Source of the DNA: Brevibacillus fortis
GTDB taxonomy: Bacteria > Bacillota > Bacilli > Brevibacillales > Brevibacillaceae
DNA: 64,000 nt
Assembly: GCF_003013395.1 (NCBI RefSeq)
Contig: NZ_PXZM01000039.1
Span: forward strand, 62,001 to 126,000
Direction: 5' to 3'
A program made the position numbers and the translations under genes. Of this stretch, positions 41,931-51,573 are shown piece after piece (position 1 is the stretch's first letter; every line of letters begins with the position of its first letter). The notes beneath the pieces are model-generated. The model made no database searches and had not been told where the DNA came from. It saw nothing but the letters and a program-made list of their open reading frames with translations.

Positions 41931-44900
41931 TCAATTCACCTTGATTTTCTCAATACTCGAGTATTGTTTCACATCAAGAGTGAATGAGTACACACTATTA
42001 CCGGATGGAAGCACTACGTCTTCTGTCAATTCAATCGAATAGTCGGTTTTAAGCCGTAACGTGCCATCCAAGTTCATATAACTGTCATGGTCAAAGTTAG
42101 ATGCTTCGTTTTTAGAAAAGGCTGCTATCTCCCGGGTGTAATTCTGTTCACCAGGGGCAAATTTCAAAACCTCAGTAGGTGGTAATTTGTAGTCGGAAGT
42201 ATAGGGGATGGTTATGCTTACTTCTTCAGGTGTGTTAGGGGAGGCTATGACTCCGAATTTGTTGACTTGAATCATAGGAAACCCGGTTGATCCGGTGTTG
42301 CCACTTCCCGGTGTGACCTTAATGAATTCGACTGAATCATCGAACCATCCATAACCTAAGGATAATAGGGTGGAGTCTGCGGAGAGATTAGCACGAATGC
42401 AAACTTCTTTCCCACCAGTTACCTCCAAAAACTTATCGAGAGTAATGTTGTTCAACCAGGTATTTCCGCCGTTTACAGATAGATCGTAGGTGACTTGCCC
42501 TTGGTGTTCAGCTACAACAATCATTTTTTTAGGTTCCGCAGGAAGCGATTCAACGTTTGTATAGAGAGTAATGGGACCAGTAGAGTACAACTCTATCTCA
42601 TTTACAAATAAATGTTTTTGGTTCTCTCCCGTACCGCCAATAGAATAGCCTACGCGGTAGTATCGATATGGGGTAGAGTTCATGAAGGAAAAGTCAACCC
42701 ATTTTCTAATACCATTGCCACTTAATCCTGTTGGTTGATTAAAAAGGAGTGTCCATCCAATGTTGTCATTTGATCCGTAAACGTAAAGATTCGGAGGGAA
42801 GAAAATTCCTGATATTTGATATTCGCAAAACATGGCTTTGACACGATTAATTATTTCTGGAACGGTAAGGTCAAAGTCTACCGTAGAAATTGATCCAGGA
42901 ATCCCTAACTGACTAATCCATGAGCCATCAAGATAATCGGCAGCCGAGCCGTCTTTTCCTGCTTTACCATCAGTTAGTTTTGAGTTTGGTGTATTATCTG
43001 GATAATCTTTTGCTGGGATAGGATTTAGATTGTAAGTCTTGCCTTTAACTGCGTTATGTCCCATACGTTTGACTTCACCTTGTTCAATGATGAAGCCAGA
43101 AGACTTTGTTTTATCAATACCTGAGTCGTCTTGAAATGGGTCAATGACCAAATTTTTAGAGGTGTATTTGGGGAGATTGAGAGCTTCAGCAGCTCTGAAA
43201 TTGGCTGTGATGAGGCCGATGGTATCGTACAAAAGGATAGAACCAAGCGAAGGATCTACCTCTACTTTAGTACCGCTATTACCGGGGGCGTTTCCTCCAG
43301 AACTTCCGCCTACCGTATCTGTATAAGTGGGGAGGGTGTCCTCGTCATACCAAATACATCCAATGCTATGGAGGACTGCTTTGTCACTCGGGTTGGCGCG
43401 TATGACAAGAGATGTACCTGGTAGGAAAGTGCTTAAATCAACTAGCTGATTCAGAGGAACAGCAGCTGTGAACGTAGTTCCTCCATCGAGTGACACATCA
43501 ATGCTGATGTTTCCTTCGTACTCTGCATCCAGTACAAGGTGGGTCGGAGTCTTTGCCAATGGAATCGGTTTGGAAAACATGACAGGATTTTCATCTGAGG
43601 CTTGCAGGATTTGTACTTCAGTGACAGTCATATACGAGCTTTTATTCCAGACGGTTACTTTGACTTCATTAATAGGATAGTCTAGGTTGACAGGGTAGTG
43701 CCATGAACCGTCACCATATACTCCTTTATCTGTTTTGGAAGCGAGATTAATCCTTGGAGTAACTGCCTCCCATTTACCTGTTGATGGATTTTTTACAAAA
43801 ATTTGATGATCGCAATAATCGTGTCCGTTTTGTCCTAAACTACCATTCATCCAAAGAATGATTTTATATATTTGTACAGGTGTTACCCATTTCATGAATA
43901 AGTCAGCACTTGTACCACTCTGAAGCCAGTAATCAGTATATCCACCTGGTGTTGCAATAGCATTATCGTCTGCGATTTTTTCAACGGCATAGGTTGGGGT
44001 AGTACTATTTGATTTGTAAGGTCTAAAACCAGTGCTACTATTATTCCAATCTCCAGTAGATGAAGCGATTTGAACACCTAGATCCTTCCAGCTGAAAGGT
44101 ACTCCAGTAGTTTTGGTAAACTTTCCATTTCGTATTTGAAATGCTTCTGACTTAGACACATCGACCCCAGATGAATCTACAAATGCATCTGCATACAAAT
44201 TATGCCGAACAGATGCTCCTTGATTCGTACTTTCCAAAGTCCGATAAGCATTACGCAAAATATTAGTTGCGGCTACGACGTCTACTAACGGTTTGGTGCT
44301 GCTACGATCGTTACCTCCTCCTTCATTACCTGGCATCTCGACTAGCATGCTATCGTCATACCAAGTAAATCCTAAAGATTTTAAACTGCCTGTAGCTGGA
44401 ATGTTAGCTCGTATTTGGAGGTTTGTACCTTTTAGTGAAGAGGTATCGAGTAGCTTGTTTAAATCGATGTTGTTTACCCAAGTTGTTCCATCAAGAGTCA
44501 GGTCGAAGGTGACCGCGTCCGTATACTCCGCAGTCGTAATAATCTTCTTTGGAGAGCGGCCAACATTAACTGCTTTAGTCACGAGAGTAACAGCGTCAAT
44601 AATTTCATAGAACTTAATCTCGTGCCAACCGGTATAAATCACCGGGTTTGCACTGCGATGACTGCGAAGCTTGGCCATGCGGTAATAGCGGTATGCAGTA
44701 GTATTGGTGAAGTTGTGTTCTGTTTCTGAATCAGTGTTTACATGAGATCCTGCGTAAATATCTGTCCAATTCGTATCATCGTGTGAACCTTGAAGAGTAA
44801 ACGAGGCCAAACTGTACTGTCCACTGGAGATTCTACAAGGTTTGATTGCGAGCTTAGTAATAATTTTGGGGATGGAAAAGTCAATTTGCCACCAATGACC

Positions 44901-45746
44901 TTCTACTGGAGGAGTCACTCCATTTGAATAATAGTAATCTGTTAATACTCCGTTGATTCCCAACCATCCGGGATAACCAGACGTCTCACTAGAAGAGGAT
45001 ACATGATAAGGGGCGGGTTCAGTTGGACTGGACATGATGATGTTTGTATCGTGAAGCCCGGGTAAGACAGTTCCATTTATAATCCCAAAAGAAGACGATT
45101 TTTCGGTATCAATTCCTGAGGAATCGCTAAATACATCTACATACATGTTGTTTTGACGATAGGCGGATCTGTTATGTGTTTCCGCATCACGAAAGGTATT
45201 CATTAAAATATTGATTGGGGTCTGCAAATCAAAGGAGCTGCTTGAGGCTCCTCCGTTATTTCCCCCGCCACCCCCCGTACCAATCTTCCCCTGCATGTCA
45301 TCCAGCCGAGCTTTCAGACTGGGAAAAGTTCTTCCATCCCGATCCCGGCGTGCAGCGACCACCTCGGCGTTCGGGTTAGAGGAGACATCGCTTTGCAACT
45401 TTAGAATGGCTTGGTCTTGCTGTGCGTTTTTTTGTTCGACTTGCGAAAGACGGAGATCTTGCGTCTGATTTTTCGCTTCTGCCGCACTGACCGTTGACGA
45501 TAACGTATTCAGCCCCGTTTGAAAGGTAGAAACATCACTTTTTACGACATCAAGCTGACGATCCTGTTCATCGTTTTTGTCTTTTAGCTCACGGAATTTA
45601 TCCTTTAAGCTCGGTTTATCTTCTCTGGCATCATCCAACTCCTGGAGATAGGAGTCAATTTCAGCGTGGGTACGCTTGCCCTTGTTGGCCAATTCGTTAT
45701 GATCCTTGACGACCTCGGTGCCTGTTCGGGTGATTCTGACCGACAT
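41931..45746 (-). CDS. Giant tail fibre with triplicated glycan-binding modules
   Basis: 1271 residues. Residues 1-155 form a coiled coil (heptads such as DRQLDVVKSDVSTFQTGLN), then a Gly/Ser hinge (157-170). Three related units follow, each opening with a conserved block at about 179-227, 494-543 and 843-892 (for example SSGIDTEKSSSFGI, SSGVDVSKSEAFQI, DSGIDKTKSSGFII). Each continues with a discoidin-like sandwich (EGHWWQIDF; ...AYRYYRMAKL) and closes with a WYDD/WYDE/WFDD motif. The coiled coil suggests a trimer. Function inferred: multivalent adhesin. Start behind AAAGGAG. Confidence 0.75.
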   Translation of the reverse strand: MSVRITRTGTEVVKDHNELANKGKRTHAEIDSYLQELDDAREDKPSLKDKFRELKDKNDEQDRQLDVVKSDVSTFQTGLNTLSSTVSAAEAKNQTQDLRLSQVEQKNAQQDQAILKLQSDVSSNPNAEVVAARRDRDGRTFPSLKARLDDMQGKIGTGGGGGNNGGASSSSFDLQTPINILMNTFRDAETHNRSAYRQNNMYVDVFSDSSGIDTEKSSSFGIINGTVLPGLHDTNIIMSSPTEPAPYHVSSSSETSGYPGWLGINGVLTDYYYSNGVTPPVEGHWWQIDFSIPKIITKLAIKPCRISSGQYSLASFTLQGSHDDTNWTDIYAGSHVNTDSETEHNFTNTTAYRYYRMAKLRSHRSANPVIYTGWHEIKFYEIIDAVTLVTKAVNVGRSPKKIITTAEYTDAVTFDLTLDGTTWVNNIDLNKLLDTSSLKGTNLQIRANIPATGSLKSLGFTWYDDSMLVEMPGNEGGGNDRSSTKPLVDVVAATNILRNAYRTLESTNQGASVRHNLYADAFVDSSGVDVSKSEAFQIRNGKFTKTTGVPFSWKDLGVQIASSTGDWNNSSTGFRPYKSNSTTPTYAVEKIADDNAIATPGGYTDYWLQSGTSADLFMKWVTPVQIYKIILWMNGSLGQNGHDYCDHQIFVKNPSTGKWEAVTPRINLASKTDKGVYGDGSWHYPVNLDYPINEVKVTVWNKSSYMTVTEVQILQASDENPVMFSKPIPLAKTPTHLVLDAEYEGNISIDVSLDGGTTFTAAVPLNQLVDLSTFLPGTSLVIRANPSDKAVLHSIGCIWYDEDTLPTYTDTVGGSSGGNAPGNSGTKVEVDPSLGSILLYDTIGLITANFRAAEALNLPKYTSKNLVIDPFQDDSGIDKTKSSGFIIEQGEVKRMGHNAVKGKTYNLNPIPAKDYPDNTPNSKLTDGKAGKDGSAADYLDGSWISQLGIPGSISTVDFDLTVPEIINRVKAMFCEYQISGIFFPPNLYVYGSNDNIGWTLLFNQPTGLSGNGIRKWVDFSFMNSTPYRYYRVGYSIGGTGENQKHLFVNEIELYSTGPITLYTNVESLPAEPKKMIVVAEHQGQVTYDLSVNGGNTWLNNITLDKFLEVTGGKEVCIRANLSADSTLLSLGYGWFDDSVEFIKVTPGSGNTGSTGFPMIQVNKFGVIASPNTPEEVSITIPYTSDYKLPPTEVLKFAPGEQNYTREIAAFSKNEASNFDHDSYMNLDGTLRLKTDYSIELTEDVVLPSGNSVYSFTLDVKQYSSIEKIKVN

Positions 45747-45766
45747 ACGTTCAGCTCCTTTTCGAT

Positions 45767-46915
45767 TTATTTGGTATAAACGGCGGACAAATTGAGACCG
45801 AAATGGACATGCGTCGTTTTATCAACGAGTGCTGGATCGGTTTCTCGGGAAATCCGCGTCCAGAAAACTTGTTCATTTCCTGCCGCAGTATCCGGCAGGG
45901 TGAAGGAATCGCCCCACGTGCCGGGCACACCGTTTTTGTCTGTGGCGACATCTACTAGCCGCTTGTACTGATCCGTACCTGCATAGGAGGTGAGAACGCC
46001 TTGGATACCTGTAAAAGTTCCATGATGCATCGTGTTTCGGGCGATCATTTTCACTTCTTTGTACTGGCCTTGGAGCATATGACCGAGAAATTCCTCCGTG
46101 TTGTCTTGCAGAGGGACCTCATTTCCTTCACCATCGATAAAAAAGAGGGTGGGGGAGGGGGAAAAGTCGTATTCATCTCCGCCCCACATTACCATCTGGT
46201 CGCTGGAGCTAATCGTTGTTTTTCCGTCAGCTTCCGCAATACGTAGGGAGCCAGTGAAAGGAATGGGATGCTGAGTCAAATCAAATTGAATGGATGTTTG
46301 GCTTGTCCGACACGTTTTGGAGTCGACAGTGGCTCCTGTGGAACCTAGCAGCTCCACGCGGGTGCCGGGGGAGAGGTTTGAAACTGTGAGAGTGGGGAGG
46401 GAGAAAACGCGGACGTGTTCAATGTCCAGATAGTCGTCTGTAGCGCTGCTGTTGAGAAACATACCGATTTTGGGGGCGAGGCGATTGAATTCTTCCGAAC
46501 CGATGATGTGCCAGATGGCTCCGTCCTCGGACCAATAAGCGGTGTAGGTATTGTAGTCGCGTATTAACCGAAGCCAGGGGAAGGTTTTCGCAGTGCCTTG
46601 CGATGCATCGTAATATTCTTCTACGTGGAAAAAGTCATTGTGGTTTATGAAAACAGTTAATCCGCTTGTGCTTCCAGAAGCTTTCGGATTGTATGAATTT
46701 TTCATATCGAGGACGAATTGTTTCACGGGTGTCAGTGAATCTAAAAAGAGTTGAAGTGGCTCAGCTCCGCCTTTTAAACGGAGCGAGCCTGGTGCGTCAG
46801 TCAGCGACCACCTTGAAGAATCATTTGGTGTCATGTTCCACTTGGAATCGAGGGTTAGAGAATCGAAAGAATCCTCGAAGATGAACCCCGATTTACGCCG
46901 AGAAACTACACTCAT
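45767..46915 (-). CDS. Tail protein with concanavalin-like domain
   Basis: 382 residues. Residues 10-180 resemble a concanavalin A-like/DUF1349-type sandwich (FEDSFDSLTLDSKWNMTPND, SRWSLTDAPGSLRLKG, AYWSEDGAIWHIIG, KIGMFLNS). The C-terminal half is beta-rich (from about 185, ending HVHFGLNLSAVYTK) and unassigned. Start behind AAGGAGGT, 12 bases after the upstream gene. Probably a carbohydrate-binding component. The domain call is by pattern only. Confidence 0.65.
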   Translation of the reverse strand: MSVVSRRKSGFIFEDSFDSLTLDSKWNMTPNDSSRWSLTDAPGSLRLKGGAEPLQLFLDSLTPVKQFVLDMKNSYNPKASGSTSGLTVFINHNDFFHVEEYYDASQGTAKTFPWLRLIRDYNTYTAYWSEDGAIWHIIGSEEFNRLAPKIGMFLNSSATDDYLDIEHVRVFSLPTLTVSNLSPGTRVELLGSTGATVDSKTCRTSQTSIQFDLTQHPIPFTGSLRIAEADGKTTISSSDQMVMWGGDEYDFSPSPTLFFIDGEGNEVPLQDNTEEFLGHMLQGQYKEVKMIARNTMHHGTFTGIQGVLTSYAGTDQYKRLVDVATDKNGVPGTWGDSFTLPDTAAGNEQVFWTRISRETDPALVDKTTHVHFGLNLSAVYTK

Positions 46916-46927
46916 AGAAGTACCTCC

Positions 46928-49900
46928 TTACGTAAATAGCCATATTCGTTTGCCAATCACACATGCCTCAGGGCGTTGTTTCCAGATCGCGAGCAAGCAT
47001 TTGATCAGTGCTTCGATGCATTTGTCTCCGCTGCCGGGATCGCAGTAGGGGGTGACCAGGACCTTGTCGCAGATCCAGTTGGTTAGTTTGATGTAGTCTA
47101 CTTCACAAGCATCCCAGACCTGTCCACTGCTTTGCGCGATGAATTTCCACTTATACGTATGCTTGCCTGCTTCGACAGGGTAGTAGTGATCATAGAAGCC
47201 GCCCTGTTGTGTGAAGGTGTCCATTAATACGTTGTCTATATAAAATTCGAGTTTGGAGTTGAAAGGTTCAGGAATCAGCTCCCATGTTTCTATAGCTTGG
47301 AAATCCCTCATTCGGAATGTTGTCTTGTATTCTTTGCCAGTGACGGCGCTAGTTGTGCCTTTTTGTTCGGTGATGAATTCAAAGCGATAGGAAGGGGAAG
47401 GGGTAGGCAGGAGAGAAGCGAGGCTAAAGGATTGCTTGCCTTCTTCCAGGAAGGTTTGTGAATGAATCAATGCTCCGTTTTGTCCATACACGTTCAAATG
47501 CATCTTGCTTCCGTTACAGCCACCCATCCAGATAGCGGTGTTCTCGGTGACCTTGAATCCGAGGACGGTACAGGATGACTTGTCGAGAGGCTTCACATCT
47601 TCCAATTGCACATGTGCGTCCGATAGGGAAACCATGTCGTCGCATTTCGTTAAAAATCGGTAATTGACTTTGTACCTTTTTGCTTCCGGGGTATTGTTGT
47701 TTAATGCAACTTCGATTAATTGCTCGTCATCACCATCGTATTCATCCTCGGAGATCAATTCGTCGGAATCCTCGTCATAGACTCTGACACGCAATCTCGT
47801 GTCTTTGCATAAACGAACAGGATCAGGACTTTCCCATACTTCTATGGCATCTAGCCAGCACCAGGAATCGGGAGGGATTACCCATTCTTTAGCAGGTGGG
47901 GTCGGGGGAGTTCCGGTATAAGGGGTTTCTTTTTTGGGGTAGTAATGTCCGGTGGAGTCGTGACAATAATCTTCCCATTTCTCTTTGAAATTTCCTTTAG
48001 ACAGTTGAAAAGATCCGCCATTATTGTGTAATCCGCCCTTAGTTCCAGGTCCTTTTACAAGTGTATATCGGATGTGATAGGTTTTACCTGGTGGAATGAT
48101 TAGCTGTATCGGATGCTCTCTCTCTGCTTTATTGTAGGAGCTTACACTGTTAAAGTAGGCTGGGTATGGTTTACCTATTGATTTTCCTGTGGATTTATCG
48201 ATGACTTCCATTTTTACTTGTGTCGTGTCATAAAGATCCGTTCCTCCGTTAGAGCTTTGTGTGGCGGTGATTTCCAGATTGTTGATAGCAACATACTGCA
48301 AATCATAGTCTACGCTGTCGTGGTCTTCGTATTTATCGTAGATAATTAGATGCAAAAACCATTTTCCAAATGGTTTTTCTCCTTTGGCTTCCTCGGTAAC
48401 CGGAGTAGATTTTGACCAATCTATGTTTTCATAATTTCGAGAGCTACCTTCATTTTTGGTCGTGTCCCATATTATCTCACCGTCATCTTTTAGACTAGAA
48501 GATAATCGCATCTCAAAGGATGCACGATGGCCCTCATATTCGTATGTGAGAGTTCTTCCACGCCGCCGGCTATATTTCCCCCTAAAGAGTGAAGCACATT
48601 GAAAGCGAAATGTCATAAAACCGCCGCCAGTGAAGGTGATAGTTTGTTTAATTTTTTGACCGGGTTGGATTGAATCTGTAAATAAAACGGGATATCCCTT
48701 TATCATCTTCAGATTTGAATCTAATTTCAATTCACTATAATCGAGAGTAGCTTTTAAAGGAGCGTTATTCGGTATGCCTGTTCCCCCAAAAACTTTAAGT
48801 TTCTCGGAATAGGTATAAGAGGCAAAACTAGGAGCAGTTACTTCCCGAGTGACAATCCCACCATTTTTTGATTGCTCATGTCCCTTATAAAACATTTTTC
48901 CTGTGATACTACTAGGTAATCCACTATCGTAAAGGGAATAATCGATGTCATGATTCTTAATCCCAGCCTTGTAACATTTTTGTCCCCCTTCCTCCGGGGT
49001 AAGTTCTTCAGAGCCGTCAGTACCTCCTGAACCACTGCCTCCAGCCCCTGAACCAGATCCTACCTCTACCTCGATTTCTTCCAAATCCTCGTAAACCCAT
49101 TTCAAAGAATGCTTTCCAGCAGGGAGTGCAACTTCCCGATAAAGACCTACGGCTGCTTCGTGATTTTCGTTTCCTTCCCAAATCAGTTTGCCGTTATCAT
49201 ATAGCTTCAACGATTCATAACGACTGTACTTTCCTCCATATTCAAAGCGGACAAAGCCAGGGTTCTTCAATTCAATATCACGCAAATAAACGCGGTTTGT
49301 GGTTCCATCCTGATCTTTGACCATCAATACGCCATCATCAATATCGCCTGTGTTCGATTCAGGATGATAGAGCTGGTAAATGTCTACCCATTTCCAGTTA
49401 TCCCGGACATCTATATCTCTGCTCCAACGTTCGTCACCTGAATTGAAATCCTCTGAAAAGATACGAACGTATTTGGTTCGATCCGGGTCAAAGTCTGTTA
49501 CATCAATGGCAGGCTCCAGTAAAACCTTCTCAGTAAAATTCAGTGAAGCTCCTGGGTTCAGTTTCACTTGGTAATCTATCTCTGCCCGATTCTCAGCAGT
49601 GGTTGCCATCTTTTTACTCCGGTTGAATTCCCAATCATTGGAGCGATCTACGGAAATATAGCTTCCGAAGCGGCCGCGTATTTTTTCGGAATCATCATCG
49701 TAATCAAAGTCTGTGCTCTTTTCAGCTCGAAAAGGCTCTTCTGTATAGCTGTCTGTCACTCGAAAGGTAATCGTATGAGTGCCTTTGGTAAGAGGTATTT
49801 TTGCTGATTGAATCTCTGTGGTAGAGGCTGACACAAGCACTTGCTCCCCGTTAACCAGCACCTCCAGCAATTCAGAGGGACGAAAATCACAAGCATAATC

Positions 49901-51562
49901 AAATTCAAACCAGCCATCGTCAAAAAGAGTAACGGTGGTTGATGCATCTCCAATCCCTTGACGGATGGGGTCTTCCATTACCAATGCTTGCATATTGAAA
50001 TCGGGATGAGACCACCTTTTCCAAACGTTTACGCCGGAAAAAGAGAAGTGTGCTGTATCTGCGTCCAAATCTGAGATAACTTGCGGATTGTAATGATCGA
50101 CCGACAGCGGAGGGCAGATTATTTCAACTTCGCCCTTTACGTCGACTGTCGTCTTATCTCCTACGTGAACATTGTAAGTAATGTTGGCATCACCAGATTT
50201 GGTTTCAGAATAGTGTTCATAGGGATCTAGTGACCATGGAGGGCCGTGATGAGAAGAGGCGTGACTTCCATGCAGGCCGCTACCATGCATAGCGTTTTGC
50301 TGAAAAGTGTCATCAAAAAAGGTGTTAACATCGAATTGATAGGGTGGAGTCACTCTTCCCATTTTATGACTCCAAGAAAAAACACCGTCACATTCGTTGT
50401 CAAGTGAAATGGCGACTTCTCTCCCATTGATATCCTCGGTCACTTCACCGTTATAGTAAGTCGTCATGATGCTTTTACTTGATCTGGTCAGCCATTCCCA
50501 TTTGGGATCGGCAAAAGCCTTATTCCCCAACGTATCCACATCCGGCGGCGTTTGCTCATCCAAGCTCTGCACCACCTCAACACACTCCACATCTTTAACA
50601 TAAACGGCATTTTCCCCAAACCGGCGATCACTCATCCGACGCACAAACCAATCAAACTTGTACGTCTGCCCAGGCTTGACGTGAAACTTCGCTTCCTGCC
50701 AGCTGCTGTTCTGATTCCATTCCCCGCCAACCTGATTGTTGTTGATAAAAAACAGCAACCCATCGCCAGGAGCGGTGCTAGCCATGTACTTAAAACGAAT
50801 AAAGCCTTGCTTTTTAAAGCGCCATTGAAAAGTCACTTTGCTGGAGTTGCCATGCTTGAGAGTGGCCACATCCAGCTTCATGATATTTTCGTTCCCCGCC
50901 ATCTCATTGGTGCCGACAGAGTGAACCATTTTCCATTCCTGATCTTCCGTCGAGGAAACGTAACGGAACAAGCCGTGAAACTTATCCGACAGCGGGAGAG
51001 TCCGCATATCGAAGGTCGGGACTTCTTTATTGATGGCATCGTAATGATTGAGATAGTAGCCGCTAAAGTGATGATAGTAAGGAGCCGGACAAACAGGCAG
51101 CGAAACATCTTGATGGGTTCCATCCGGCTGCTCAGCGTTTTTCAGGATTTTGTAAATGCAATCTCGTACCATGAGCAGGGCGCGCTGGTAGTCGTTTTTT
51201 TGCGGATCGATTTGCTGGTTGACCCACCATTCCAGGCGACGATACATATTCCACAGCGCTTCACGGCAACGAACCTTGGCGTACCAATTTTTGTCCCGGA
51301 CGAATTGCTCAATCATCTGATCGATCATGCTTTCGAGAGAGTCGAGATTGACCGTCTGCCAACGACCAATCTGACCCTTGCCGGGATCACCTAGTAGCGG
51401 ATTCTGATATCCAGCGTAACGATCCTCTGCGCGAGGACGGTTGGGGCTGTCCGGATTGTCCGGATGATTCGGGTGGAATGCGCCCTCTACCAATGAGGAG
51501 CGTATTTTTCCGAATGTGACGTTGCCCACTGATTTAGAAAAAATGCCAAACGTATGACCCAA
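46928..51562 (-). CDS. Very large tail-associated protein, probable second part of a split gene
   Basis: About 1544 residues. The first 30 residues (GHTFGIFSKSVGNVTFGKIR) look like the last strands of a concanavalin/LamG-type domain whose first part ends the preceding ORF. Then come a helical segment (about 75-160), several beta-sandwich modules of carbohydrate-binding type (about 225-335, 505-640, 715-850), a Gly/Ser linker (GSGSGAGGSGSGG), and a Cys-containing C-terminal part with tandem ligand-binding-like units. I use the TTG at 51562 behind AGAGGTGA; a GTG at 51571 is part of that site. Confidence 0.65.
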   Translation of the reverse strand: MGHTFGIFSKSVGNVTFGKIRSSLVEGAFHPNHPDNPDSPNRPRAEDRYAGYQNPLLGDPGKGQIGRWQTVNLDSLESMIDQMIEQFVRDKNWYAKVRCREALWNMYRRLEWWVNQQIDPQKNDYQRALLMVRDCIYKILKNAEQPDGTHQDVSLPVCPAPYYHHFSGYYLNHYDAINKEVPTFDMRTLPLSDKFHGLFRYVSSTEDQEWKMVHSVGTNEMAGNENIMKLDVATLKHGNSSKVTFQWRFKKQGFIRFKYMASTAPGDGLLFFINNNQVGGEWNQNSSWQEAKFHVKPGQTYKFDWFVRRMSDRRFGENAVYVKDVECVEVVQSLDEQTPPDVDTLGNKAFADPKWEWLTRSSKSIMTTYYNGEVTEDINGREVAISLDNECDGVFSWSHKMGRVTPPYQFDVNTFFDDTFQQNAMHGSGLHGSHASSHHGPPWSLDPYEHYSETKSGDANITYNVHVGDKTTVDVKGEVEIICPPLSVDHYNPQVISDLDADTAHFSFSGVNVWKRWSHPDFNMQALVMEDPIRQGIGDASTTVTLFDDGWFEFDYACDFRPSELLEVLVNGEQVLVSASTTEIQSAKIPLTKGTHTITFRVTDSYTEEPFRAEKSTDFDYDDDSEKIRGRFGSYISVDRSNDWEFNRSKKMATTAENRAEIDYQVKLNPGASLNFTEKVLLEPAIDVTDFDPDRTKYVRIFSEDFNSGDERWSRDIDVRDNWKWVDIYQLYHPESNTGDIDDGVLMVKDQDGTTNRVYLRDIELKNPGFVRFEYGGKYSRYESLKLYDNGKLIWEGNENHEAAVGLYREVALPAGKHSLKWVYEDLEEIEVEVGSGSGAGGSGSGGTDGSEELTPEEGGQKCYKAGIKNHDIDYSLYDSGLPSSITGKMFYKGHEQSKNGGIVTREVTAPSFASYTYSEKLKVFGGTGIPNNAPLKATLDYSELKLDSNLKMIKGYPVLFTDSIQPGQKIKQTITFTGGGFMTFRFQCASLFRGKYSRRRGRTLTYEYEGHRASFEMRLSSSLKDDGEIIWDTTKNEGSSRNYENIDWSKSTPVTEEAKGEKPFGKWFLHLIIYDKYEDHDSVDYDLQYVAINNLEITATQSSNGGTDLYDTTQVKMEVIDKSTGKSIGKPYPAYFNSVSSYNKAEREHPIQLIIPPGKTYHIRYTLVKGPGTKGGLHNNGGSFQLSKGNFKEKWEDYCHDSTGHYYPKKETPYTGTPPTPPAKEWVIPPDSWCWLDAIEVWESPDPVRLCKDTRLRVRVYDEDSDELISEDEYDGDDEQLIEVALNNNTPEAKRYKVNYRFLTKCDDMVSLSDAHVQLEDVKPLDKSSCTVLGFKVTENTAIWMGGCNGSKMHLNVYGQNGALIHSQTFLEEGKQSFSLASLLPTPSPSYRFEFITEQKGTTSAVTGKEYKTTFRMRDFQAIETWELIPEPFNSKLEFYIDNVLMDTFTQQGGFYDHYYPVEAGKHTYKWKFIAQSSGQVWDACEVDYIKLTNWICDKVLVTPYCDPGSGDKCIEALIKCLLAIWKQRPEACVIGKRIWLFT

Positions 51563-51573
51563 AATGATCACCT

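Noticed and set aside
50552..51394. 280-codon plus-strand frame opposite the giant tail gene
   Set aside because: Shadow frame: no ribosome site or promoter, and the opposite frame has clear domain patterns.
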